This document shows, piece after piece, positions 42,888 through 49,921 of a DNA stretch of 64,000 nt (position 1 is the stretch's first letter; each line of letters starts with the position of its first letter). Both the position numbers and the translations under genes were made by a program. The notes under the pieces are model-generated. The model made no database searches. It was not told where the DNA came from and was given only the letters and a program-made list of their open reading frames with translations. The stretch covers positions 372,001 to 436,000 of the forward strand of contig NZ_JAFEWC010000001.1 of NCBI RefSeq assembly GCF_017355875.1, written 5' to 3'. Source of the DNA: Aridibaculum aurantiacum (GTDB lineage Bacteria; Bacteroidota; Bacteroidia; Chitinophagales; Chitinophagaceae).

Positions 42888-45107
42888 CTAGGCTGCAACT
42901 TCTGCCTTGCCTGCTTCGCGTTCCCAAAAGCGGTGCTGCGCTATAGCGGCTACAAATTCCGTTGCGAGGCTGCTCCAGTCACCTTTACTCAATGTTACCA
43001 CTCCCATTGACTCTTTTACAGATTCATCTTTAGAGAAATCAACCCCCTTCATTTCACTCATCTCCAACAGCTCTATAGCTTCTGCCGCTGCTGCTATTGG
43101 CTTTGCATGCTTAAAGGCCTCATTGATAAAATGTTTTACATCTCCCTGTTCCTTCATTGCCTTCACGCTCTTTTCACCGCCGGGTATGTAAATGGCATCG
43201 TACATAACAGAGGCTGTTGTGATATGGCTTTTATCAACTTCCATTTCCCTGCCATCGGCGCTTTTTAGCATACCCAAAAACATGGAAACAATCTTCGTCT
43301 GCGCTCCCTGCTGCTTCAGCACATCTTTTAAAGCCATCACCTGGTCATAATCGTATCCTTCATCTATCAGTATAGCCACCTGGCGCGTCTTTATACCATT
43401 TGGTTTCTTATTTCGTTCCTGGCTAAGTGCCGGCGAATCCTGGATAGTAGTGCCTGGTGTAACAGCATTTACCACTTTGTCTTTAGTTGATTCAGTCAGA
43501 TCTTTTACCGAACCCATGATAGCTCCATCTGGTGCACTTACTCCTATTCCTTTTGCCACCAGCGTAGCCAGCTCGTGGCTAATGTTGTTCAAAATATCAT
43601 TCACCATCCGCTGCCTTATCTCTTTCCGCTCCACTTTTCCAAGTTCAAAGTGCAAGGCTTCCACAATATGCTTTTGCTCTACTTTGCTCATACTGTTCCA
43701 GAACAGTTTTGCCTGGCTAAAGTGATCTTCAAAACTTTTGCTGCGCTTGCGTATCTTATGTCCGTCTACTTTTTCCTGGTGGTGTATATAACCATTCTCT
43801 TCCTCAGATGCCATTTTGGGATGGCCGTTGTTGATGGAGTTAGGGAAGTAGTTCACCTTTCCTTTGTTGATGGTTTGCTTCATAAAGCCGGCACCATTGA
43901 AATTATGAACGGGGCATACCGGCCTGTTGATCGGCACTTCATTAAAGTTCGAGCTGTTGAACCTATTGATCTGCGTATCCAGGTAAGAGAAGAGGCGCGC
44001 CTGTAGCAGCGGGTCGTTTGTTACATCAATGCCTGCCACCACGTGGCCCGGGTGAAATGCCACCTGCTCCGTTTCTGCGAAAAAGTTATCCGGGTTTCGG
44101 TTCAGTACCATCTTACCTACTTTGCGCAGCGGCACCAGTTCTTCAGGTATAATCTTGGTAGCATCCAGCAAGTCAAAATCAAATTTGTGCTCATCCTTTT
44201 CATCTACCAGTTGCACACATAGTTCGTACTCTGGATAATTGCCCATTTCTATGGCCTCCCATAGGTCCCTGCGTAACCAGTCAGGATCTTTACCTGCCAG
44301 TTTCAGCGCCTCGTCGAATACCAGCGAATGCACGCCCAGCAGGGGCCGCCAGTGGTACTTTACAAAAAATGCTTTGCCGGCTTTATTGATCCACTTGAAG
44401 GTGTGTACACCAAAACCTTCCATCATTCTAAAGCTGCGAGGCAGGGCACGATCACTAAGCACCCACATCAGCATATGCGCAGTTTCAGGCATAAGTGAGG
44501 CGAAATCCCAAAATGTATCATGCGCCGCTGAAGCCTGCGGTATTTCATTATCCGGCATGGGTTTAATGGCATGCACGAGATCGGGAAACTTGATACCATC
44601 CTGTATGAAGAAAGGCGCCATGTTGTTTCCTACCAAGTCGAAATTTCCATCTTCTGTATAGAATTTCGTTGCAAAACCCCTCACGTCACGTACAGTATCT
44701 GCCGAACCTCTTGAGCCTACCACGGTAGAAAAACGAACAAACACAGGTGTCCTCACATTTGGATCTTGCAGGAATTTAGCTTTGGTAAATTCTGCCATAG
44801 ACTCATAAGGCTGGAAATAGCCATGAGCACCAGAGCCACGAGCATGCACCACTCTTTCAGGTATTGATTCATGGTCCAGGTGAGTCATCCTTTCGCGAAA
44901 CAGGAAATCCTCCATCAGGGTTGGCCCACGATCGCCAGCGGTTAGCGAATTATCAACATCGTTTAGCCGCACACCCTGGTCAGAGGTCATAAATTGTCCA
45001 GCACCTTCTTCACGAAAATGTTCCAGCTGGATGTCTTTGGTGTTTTCATTGAAAGGGATAGAGGAAGTGTCTGGTGGAGTAACCTGTTTTTTGTCTTTTT
45101 TTTCCAT
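42888..45107 (-). CDS. katE: Large-subunit catalase (HPII type) with C-terminal DJ-1-like domain
   Basis: This heme catalase disproportionates hydrogen peroxide. From ATG 45107 it is 739 residues, the size of clade 2 catalases. The distal His is H88 in RVVHARGSGAHGYF, the distal Asn is near 161 in DLVGNNMAPFF, and the proximal Tyr is in RLFSYLDTQINRF. A linker rich in Asp, Lys and Thr precedes a C-terminal flavodoxin-like domain of the DJ-1/PfpI type (about 590-735, RQVAILIDEGYDYDQV). The codon 9 bp upstream is TTG, so ATG 45107 is taken. It is monocistronic and divergent from the second YihY/BrkB gene. Confidence 0.96.
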   Translation of the reverse strand: MEKKDKKQVTPPDTSSIPFNENTKDIQLEHFREEGAGQFMTSDQGVRLNDVDNSLTAGDRGPTLMEDFLFRERMTHLDHESIPERVVHARGSGAHGYFQPYESMAEFTKAKFLQDPNVRTPVFVRFSTVVGSRGSADTVRDVRGFATKFYTEDGNFDLVGNNMAPFFIQDGIKFPDLVHAIKPMPDNEIPQASAAHDTFWDFASLMPETAHMLMWVLSDRALPRSFRMMEGFGVHTFKWINKAGKAFFVKYHWRPLLGVHSLVFDEALKLAGKDPDWLRRDLWEAIEMGNYPEYELCVQLVDEKDEHKFDFDLLDATKIIPEELVPLRKVGKMVLNRNPDNFFAETEQVAFHPGHVVAGIDVTNDPLLQARLFSYLDTQINRFNSSNFNEVPINRPVCPVHNFNGAGFMKQTINKGKVNYFPNSINNGHPKMASEEENGYIHHQEKVDGHKIRKRSKSFEDHFSQAKLFWNSMSKVEQKHIVEALHFELGKVERKEIRQRMVNDILNNISHELATLVAKGIGVSAPDGAIMGSVKDLTESTKDKVVNAVTPGTTIQDSPALSQERNKKPNGIKTRQVAILIDEGYDYDQVMALKDVLKQQGAQTKIVSMFLGMLKSADGREMEVDKSHITTASVMYDAIYIPGGEKSVKAMKEQGDVKHFINEAFKHAKPIAAAAEAIELLEMSEMKGVDFSKDESVKESMGVVTLSKGDWSSLATEFVAAIAQHRFWEREAGKAEVAA

Positions 45108-45167
45108 AGCTGTCAAAAATTTTTTAAGTGAAAATGTTTGGTTGTCCAGGATTCAGATCAGCCTATA

Positions 45168-45198
45168 CATTCTGCTTTTAAAAAAGCGCAACAGAATG
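45168..45198. promoter_or_regulatory. Inverted repeat in the katE-yihY divergent region
   Basis: CATTCTG (45168-45174) and CAGAATG (45192-45198) form a 7-bp inverted repeat with a 17-bp spacer, 61 bp before the katE start. It could be a regulator site; nothing in the arms identifies the regulator. Confidence 0.3.
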
Positions 45199-45351
45199 AA
45201 ATGTGGAGCAGGGATGTGCGTTGAAGGCTGCTCTTCAGGAGCATAAAAACTATACCTACTTCTTCTGCAGCATGAGGTATAATAGGCTGAATATGTGAAG
45301 GATTTTTATCTCAATGAATACTGCCTTAGTTTTGGCCGCAGCAAAATATAC

Positions 45352-46314
45352 ATGGGAAAAAGAAAGCAGAAAGTAAAGACGTGGATTTCATTATCAAAAG
45401 AAGCGCTTGGTGTTCTTAAAGAAAATGACCCTTTGCGGATGGCAGCTGCTACGGCTTTCTTTACCACTTTTGCGCTTCCTCCTATTCTTATTATAATGGT
45501 ACAGGTATTTGGCCTCATCTTCAATATGGAGCACCTGGGGGACCGGTTTTTTGAAAGAATTGCCGGTGTGTTGGGCACAGAAAGCAGTGGCCAGATCAAA
45601 CGGACTTTCCTGGGTTTTAAATCCAAAGCACAAAACTGGTGGATCACCATTGGCGGGTTTGTTTTCCTGATGTTTGTGGCTACTACACTTTTTAAAGTGA
45701 TCAAAGATTCACTTAATCAATTGTGGAATATCAGGATGGATACCAAAGGAAAAATGAAAGCCAATCTTGCAAAGCGTGGCGTTTCTATGGTCATCATTCT
45801 TTTAGCAGGAATACTTTTCATTACTAATACCATGGCCGAAGGCGTACAAAGCTTACTGGGAGATTACCTGAACGAAGTATCACCTGGCGCAGGATCGCTG
45901 GTAAACAGGATATTGAATAAGATCATCTCGGTGGTGATTGTAACCATTTGGTTCAGCATCCTGCTGAAGCTACTACCAGATGCTAACCCAACATGGCGTG
46001 TTGTGATCACGGGTGGTTTTGTAACAGGTATCTTATTTACAATAGGAAAAGCGGTTATACCACGTATGCTTCCGTTTGGAGAATTGTCTTCCATCTTCGG
46101 TACATCAGCATCTATTGTGCTACTGCTGCTGTTTGTTTTTTACTCCTCATTCATCTTATACTTTGGCGCCTGTTTTACCAGGCAATATGCACTGCATATA
46201 GAAGAGCCAATAGAAGCGGGATCACATGCTTATAAATACGATCCGGAGAAGGTGAAAGAAGCACAGGAAGAAAAGGTTGATGAGCCTGGTGAAACTGAGA
46301 GTAGTAAAGCTTAA
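45352..46314 (+). CDS. YihY/virulence factor BrkB family membrane protein, second copy
   Basis: From ATG 45352 the 320-residue protein has the family opening RMAAATAFFTTFALPPILII and about six membrane helices, with a charged acidic tail (PEKVKEAQEEKVDEPGE in part). The GTG at 45295 would add 19 residues without membrane pattern. It is a diverged paralogue of the protein at 15499-16464; both lie beside stress-type genes, here katE. Function unknown. Confidence 0.88.
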   Translation: MGKRKQKVKTWISLSKEALGVLKENDPLRMAAATAFFTTFALPPILIIMVQVFGLIFNMEHLGDRFFERIAGVLGTESSGQIKRTFLGFKSKAQNWWITIGGFVFLMFVATTLFKVIKDSLNQLWNIRMDTKGKMKANLAKRGVSMVIILLAGILFITNTMAEGVQSLLGDYLNEVSPGAGSLVNRILNKIISVVIVTIWFSILLKLLPDANPTWRVVITGGFVTGILFTIGKAVIPRMLPFGELSSIFGTSASIVLLLLFVFYSSFILYFGACFTRQYALHIEEPIEAGSHAYKYDPEKVKEAQEEKVDEPGETESSKA

Positions 46315-46317
46315 TGT

Positions 46318-46360
46318 AAAAAATCTACCGTACTAATATTGACTACGGTAGATGAAATTT
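46318..46360. terminator. Bidirectional terminator between yihY-like gene and murA
   Basis: ATCTACCGTA and TACGGTAGAT form a perfect 10-bp stem with an 11-nt loop. The minus side has TTTTTTAC after the stem; the plus side has a weaker AAATTTTAT. Confidence 0.75.
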
Positions 46361-47667
46361 TATACTCGCTTTATCTCCGCGCCCAGCGCATTCAGTCGCT
46401 CATCTATGTACTGGTAGCCGCGGTCTATCTGGTTAATGTTCTGAATAATACTTTTTCCATCGGCACTCAGCGCTGCTATTAAAAGAGCAACACCTGCACG
46501 TATATCAGGACTGGTCATGCTAATGCCGCGTAGCGGGTGCTTACGCCCTAAGCCTATCACGGTAGCACGGTGCGGATCGCAAAGAATGATTTGCGCACCC
46601 ATTTCCATCAGTTTATCTACAAAGAACAAGCGGCTCTCAAACATTTTCTGATGAATAAGCACACTACCTTTTGCCTGTGTAGCAACTACCAAAACGATAC
46701 TCAACAGGTCAGGAGTGAAACCAGGCCATGGATGATCGTAAATGGTAAGAACAGAGCCGTCTAGAAAGGTGGCTATTTCATAACTCTCCTGCGAAGGAAT
46801 ATAGATATCATCGCCACGTATTTCGAGCTTAATGCCCAGTTGCTGAAACTTTTCAGGAATAACACCCAGGTGCTCTACGCCTGCATCCTTTATGGTGATC
46901 TCGCTTTGTGTCATCGCAGCAAGACCTATAAAGCTGCCTACTTCTATCATGTCGGGCAGCATACGATGCGTGGTGCCTGTAAGGTATTCTACACCTTCTA
47001 TTATCAGCATATTGCTGCCAATGCCACTGATCTTAGCGCCCATCCTTACCATCATCCTGCACAGTTGCTGCAGGTAAGGTTCGCATGCTGCATTGTATAT
47101 GGTAGTAGTTCCTTTGGCCATTACAGCAGCCATCACCAGGTTGGCAGTTCCTGTTACGGAAGGCTCATCCAGCAACATATAAGTTCCGGTGAGGCCGTTT
47201 GGTGCAGTAAGTGTATAGGCGCCATGTTTGTCCGTCAGGTCAAATTGTGCACCCATTTTTTCAAAGCCAAGTATATGTGTATCCAACCTGCGGCGACCAA
47301 TTTTATCGCCACCTGGTTTAGGTAAGAAAGCTTTTCGATAGCGCGCCAACATAGGACCGGCAAACATTACAGATCCTCTCAGCTTGCCGCTCTTCTTATG
47401 AAAAGCATCAGAGCCAAGATAATCCACATCTACTTCGTCAGCCTTGAAAATACAAGTATCACGCGTAGGTCTTTCCACCTTCACATTCATCTCCTGCAAT
47501 ATCTCTATCAGCAGGTTTACATCTATGATGTCGGGAATGTTGGTAATTGTTACTTGTTCAGGGGTAAGCAGTACTGCTGCAATTATTTGAAGTGCTTCGT
47601 TCTTTGCCCCTTGCGGCACAATAGTGCCTGATAATTTTCTTCCGCCGGTTACTTCAAACTTCGCCAC
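46360..47667 (-). CDS. murA: UDP-N-acetylglucosamine 1-carboxyvinyltransferase (Asp variant)
   Basis: MurA joins enolpyruvate to UDP-GlcNAc, the first committed step of peptidoglycan synthesis. The 435-residue enzyme has K22-N23 in GAKNEALQ and the mobile loop as LPKPGGDKIGRRRLDTH. In E. coli this loop has Cys115; here the residue is Asp (D121), as in naturally fosfomycin-insensitive enzymes. The start is GTG at 47667, whose G is also the last base of the TAG stop of the DUF4290 gene (TAGTG), so translation is likely coupled. A terminator follows. Confidence 0.95.
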   Translation of the reverse strand: MAKFEVTGGRKLSGTIVPQGAKNEALQIIAAVLLTPEQVTITNIPDIIDVNLLIEILQEMNVKVERPTRDTCIFKADEVDVDYLGSDAFHKKSGKLRGSVMFAGPMLARYRKAFLPKPGGDKIGRRRLDTHILGFEKMGAQFDLTDKHGAYTLTAPNGLTGTYMLLDEPSVTGTANLVMAAVMAKGTTTIYNAACEPYLQQLCRMMVRMGAKISGIGSNMLIIEGVEYLTGTTHRMLPDMIEVGSFIGLAAMTQSEITIKDAGVEHLGVIPEKFQQLGIKLEIRGDDIYIPSQESYEIATFLDGSVLTIYDHPWPGFTPDLLSIVLVVATQAKGSVLIHQKMFESRLFFVDKLMEMGAQIILCDPHRATVIGLGRKHPLRGISMTSPDIRAGVALLIAALSADGKSIIQNINQIDRGYQYIDERLNALGAEIKRV

Positions 47668-48428
47668 TAAAAACGTTTTTTATTGCCGCCAAATTTGTTG
47701 TTGCGATTATCTCTATTACCGCCACCGCCTGCATTTCCACCACCGCCACGGTTGTCTCTTCCGCCGCCTCCGGCATTTCCGCCACCACCGCCGCGGTTGT
47801 TGCGCTGAAACTGGCCACCGCCATTGTTGTTGCGTTTAAAGCGGTTATCGCCATAGCCACCGCCACGGTTGTCGCGGCCTTCTACAGTTCGGTAATGTTT
47901 CACAAATGGAGTGCTGTCAAACTCAAGCTGACCATTGGTGATGATGTTCAGTTCTGCACGAATTCCATCATCATGAACCAGTTCTTTATGCCAATTGCTG
48001 TAAGCCAGCTTCATGTAGTAAGCTATGGAGTTAGCAAAGCCAGCGCGCTTTTCCGAATTCTCTTCTTTCAGTGCTTTGTCAATTACCAGTTCCAGGTTCT
48101 TACCCAGGTGACTGTAACGCGGCTTGCGCTTAGGATAAGGAAGCGGGTCCGGTTTTACCTTATAAGTTTCTTTGGTAGGCTTAGGATATGGGCTATCCAC
48201 ATCCAGTTTAAAATCACTTACAAAAAACAGGTGATCCCATAACATATGCCTGAAATCCTCCACATTCTTCAGGTGAGGATTAAGCGTACCCATCAGTTCA
48301 ATGACAACCTGCGCCTGTTGCTGGCGCTTTTGCCTATCTTCTATTGTCAGCACGTGTTCTACCATTCGCTGAATATGACGACCATATTCCTTCATCGTCA
48401 AATGGTTGCGCTGCGTATTATATTCCAT
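47667..48428 (-). CDS. DUF4290 family protein with Gly/Arg/Asn-rich tail
   Basis: The 253-residue protein has a helical DUF4290 domain (about 1-175, with YGRHIQRMVEH, HLKNVEDFRHMLWDHLFFVSDF and AYYMKLAYSNWHKELVHDD), a family largely confined to Bacteroidota and of unknown function. The last about 70 residues are low complexity, built from RGGG, NNRGGGGG and RDNRGGGG runs with Arg and Asn, like RGG-box RNA-binding tails. The stop overlaps the murA start by one base. An RNA-linked role is inference from the tail. Confidence 0.85.
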   Translation of the reverse strand: MEYNTQRNHLTMKEYGRHIQRMVEHVLTIEDRQKRQQQAQVVIELMGTLNPHLKNVEDFRHMLWDHLFFVSDFKLDVDSPYPKPTKETYKVKPDPLPYPKRKPRYSHLGKNLELVIDKALKEENSEKRAGFANSIAYYMKLAYSNWHKELVHDDGIRAELNIITNGQLEFDSTPFVKHYRTVEGRDNRGGGYGDNRFKRNNNGGGQFQRNNRGGGGGNAGGGGRDNRGGGGNAGGGGNRDNRNNKFGGNKKRF

Positions 48429-48537
48429 CTAAAAAAGTTGAATGGCAAATGTAGGAAACGATTTACTACTGCCGCCAATATTATCAAACCCTTGCCCAGC
48501 CAGCAAAACCGTGCCAATGCGGATTGTTTTTTGGTAG

Positions 48538-48575
48538 CCGGCAGAGGTTCCCTCTTCAACATTTGTTGCGTCGCA
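48538..48575. repeat. Dispersed repeat with CCGGCAG and GTTGCGTCGCA boxes, copy 2
   Basis: CCGGCAG (48538-48544) and GTTGCGTCGCA (48565-48575) are separated by 20 bp; compare 26449-26488. Between them is a small hairpin AGAGG-TTC-CCTCT, again with a 3-nt loop. Confidence 0.35.
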
Positions 48576-48635
48576 CACTTGTACGGCTGAAGGTAGTTTC
48601 GGCTATTGGTGAAGGGGCGGGGTGGTTGGATACTT

Positions 48636-49118
48636 TTATAGATCGGTGATTGAAGCCTCATCATAAAACTCAAACAAGTACTTTTCATCATACTGTACGT
48701 TATACTTTTTTAGAAACTGGATGTATTCTTCATGAAATGTAATTTTTTGATGATGTTGTTCCTGGTTCAGTATGTACTGAACAACAGAATTGATTGAAGA
48801 ACGAGAGTAACTAAAAGCTCCATAACCTTTCTGCCAGTGAAAATGGTTGCCAATAATGTGATCTCTATTGATGAAGTTTGTCGTTGCCCGCTTTACATCC
48901 AAAACAAGGTTAGAGATTGAAACTTCAGGATTAAGTCCTACCAGCATGTGCAGGTGATCCGGCATGCAGTACACTGCTAGCATCTTGTTACCATCCGCCT
49001 GTACAACCTGTGTTACATATTTGTGTATCGTTTGCCTGTGTTGTTTAGCAATTAGATTTTGCCTTCCTTGAACAGCAAAGACCAGTTGAATATAAAGCTG
49101 CGTATAAGTATTTGGCAT
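48636..49118 (-). CDS. IS200/IS605-family Y1 (HUH) transposase TnpA
   Basis: The 160-residue protein is a compact single-strand transposase. The HUH motif is H55-L-H57 in MPDHLHMLVG, and the catalytic Tyr is Y115 in VVQYILNQEQHH after GYGAFSYS. All catalytic residues are present, so it may be active. An open frame upstream to 49220 runs through a hairpin repeat and adds 34 unlike residues; ATG 49118 gives the usual MPNTYTQ opening. No TnpB lies beside it. These enzymes bind hairpins at element ends, and hairpin repeats begin 69 bp upstream, which suggests a functional link. Confidence 0.93.
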   Translation of the reverse strand: MPNTYTQLYIQLVFAVQGRQNLIAKQHRQTIHKYVTQVVQADGNKMLAVYCMPDHLHMLVGLNPEVSISNLVLDVKRATTNFINRDHIIGNHFHWQKGYGAFSYSRSSINSVVQYILNQEQHHQKITFHEEYIQFLKKYNVQYDEKYLFEFYDEASITDL

Positions 49119-49186
49119 AAGAAAAGGTTGAGAGCAATAAGATAAAATATTTGTTGATCTTTTTATAGTGGTGGATTGCGGTATAC

Positions 49187-49202
49187 GTTGAGCAGCGCCC
49201 AA
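49187..49202. repeat. Degenerate 3-nt-loop hairpin
   Basis: GTTGAGC-AGC-GCCCAA matches the GTTGGGC-NNN-GCCCAAC family with one stem mismatch. It is nearest the transposase start. Confidence 0.55.
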
Positions 49203-49230
49203 TGCTTTCAGGAAAAACAACTAAAAAAGG

Positions 49231-49247
49231 GTTGGGCTACGCCCAAC
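49231..49247. repeat. Hairpin GTTGGGC-TAC-GCCCAAC
   Basis: This is a perfect 7-bp stem with a 3-nt loop. Confidence 0.85.
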
Positions 49248-49269
49248 AGTTAATCCCGCCAACACCATT

Positions 49270-49380
49270 CTACAAGTAGGAATGCGCGATGCGCATTTGA
49301 TTGATCAACACCAAATCTTGTATAGTGTTTGGTAGACTTTTGGAAGGAAATTGTTGGGCAGCGCCCAACACCGTTTGTAG
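49270..49380. repeat. REPIN-like unit 1
   Basis: The unit opens with CTACAAGTAGG, followed by the hairpin AATGCGC-GAT-GCGCATT (49281-49297). It closes with the hairpin GTTGGGC-AGC-GCCCAAC (49353-49369) and CCGTTTGTAG (49371-49380), the inverse of the opening box. The left box is degenerate. Confidence 0.7.
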
Positions 49381-49405
49381 ATATACGCAGGCAAACGGAA
49401 CCATG

Positions 49406-49422
49406 ATTGGGCGTAGCCCAAT
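49406..49422. repeat. Hairpin ATTGGGC-GTA-GCCCAAT
   Basis: This is a perfect 7-bp stem with a 3-nt loop, in the gap between REPIN-like units 1 and 2. Confidence 0.8.
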
Positions 49423-49453
49423 CCTTTCAGGTAAAGATGAGTATGAAAAAAGG

Positions 49454-49469
49454 GTTGGGCTACGCCAAT
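49454..49469. repeat. Damaged hairpin GTTGGGC-TAC-GCCAAT
   Basis: It matches the family except for one lost C in the right arm and a changed last base. The intact sister copy is at 49654-49670. Confidence 0.7.
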
Positions 49470-49489
49470 ATTAAATCCCGCCAAAACCA

Positions 49490-49634
49490 TTCTACAAATG
49501 GGTATGCGCTATGCGCATTTGGAGAGTTTCAAAATGAAACCAATTATTGTGTTGCGGAAAAAGTTGGGCATGGCCCAACACCGTTTGTAGCAGATAGAAT
49601 GTGCAAATGTTTCTTGGGCGGAGCCCAAGCCTGT
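49490..49634 (+). repeat. Direct repeat, copy A (145 bp)
   Basis: This is nearly identical to 49691-49835, with an offset of 201 bp. I count five differences; two of them fall in the loop of the last hairpin (CTTGGGC-GGA-GCCCAAG, 49613-49629). Confidence 0.9.
49492..49590. repeat. REPIN-like unit 2
   Basis: CTACAAATGG (49492-49501) and CCGTTTGTAG (49581-49590) bound a 99-bp unit. Inside are three perfect hairpins, all with 3-nt loops: ATGCGC-TAT-GCGCAT (49504-49518), GTTTCA-AAA-TGAAAC (49526-49540) and GTTGGGC-ATG-GCCCAAC (49563-49579). Confidence 0.85.
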
Positions 49635-49653
49635 AAATTTTAATTCATCAAGG

Positions 49654-49670
49654 GTTGGGCTACGCCCAAC
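49654..49670. repeat. Hairpin GTTGGGC-TAC-GCCCAAC
   Basis: This is a perfect 7-bp stem with a 3-nt loop. It opens the second duplicated block and matches the damaged hairpin at 49454-49469. Confidence 0.85.
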
Positions 49671-49690
49671 AATAACACTTCATATGCTCT

Positions 49691-49835
49691 TTCTACAAAC
49701 GGGTATGCGCTATGCGCATTTGGAGAGTTTCAAAATGAAACCAATTATTGTGTTGCGGAAAAAGTTGGGCATGGCCCAACACCGTTTGTAGCAGGTAGAA
49801 TGTGCAAATGTTCCTTGGGCATAGCCCAAGCCTGT
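49691..49835 (+). repeat. Direct repeat, copy B (145 bp)
   Basis: This is the partner of 49490-49634. It ends with the hairpin CTTGGGC-ATA-GCCCAAG (49814-49830). Confidence 0.9.
49693..49791. repeat. REPIN-like unit 3
   Basis: CTACAAACGG (49693-49702) and its exact inverse CCGTTTGTAG (49782-49791) bound the unit. The same three inner hairpins as in unit 2 lie at 49705-49719, 49727-49741 and 49764-49780. Confidence 0.87.
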
Positions 49836-49921
49836 TAATGGGCATCTCAAATTAGATTGACTTGCTAAACCATTCCTTCGCATCACCCAATACTTTTCCT
49901 CCTATTCTCTATTTTTATTAA

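Larger units (their letters stand above)
48636..49247 (-). mobile_element. IS200-like insertion element (ends uncertain)
   Basis: The Y1 transposase gene and the first upstream hairpins (49187-49202 and 49231-49247) plausibly belong to one element. Exact ends cannot be fixed because IS200 elements make no target duplications and no empty site is available. Confidence 0.45.

Noticed and set aside
49118-49220. N-terminal extension of the transposase by 34 residues
   Set aside because: It reads through a hairpin repeat and does not resemble TnpA; the family opening MPNTYTQ starts at 49118.
49450-49840. Possible CRISPR array
   Set aside because: The repeats are 145 bp, occur twice, contain several different hairpins, and there are no regular short spacers or cas genes.
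49862-49898. Promoter for the DUF885 gene (TTG and TACTTTTC)
   Set aside because: The spacing of 26 bp is too long for the known pattern and the last base of the -7 box differs.
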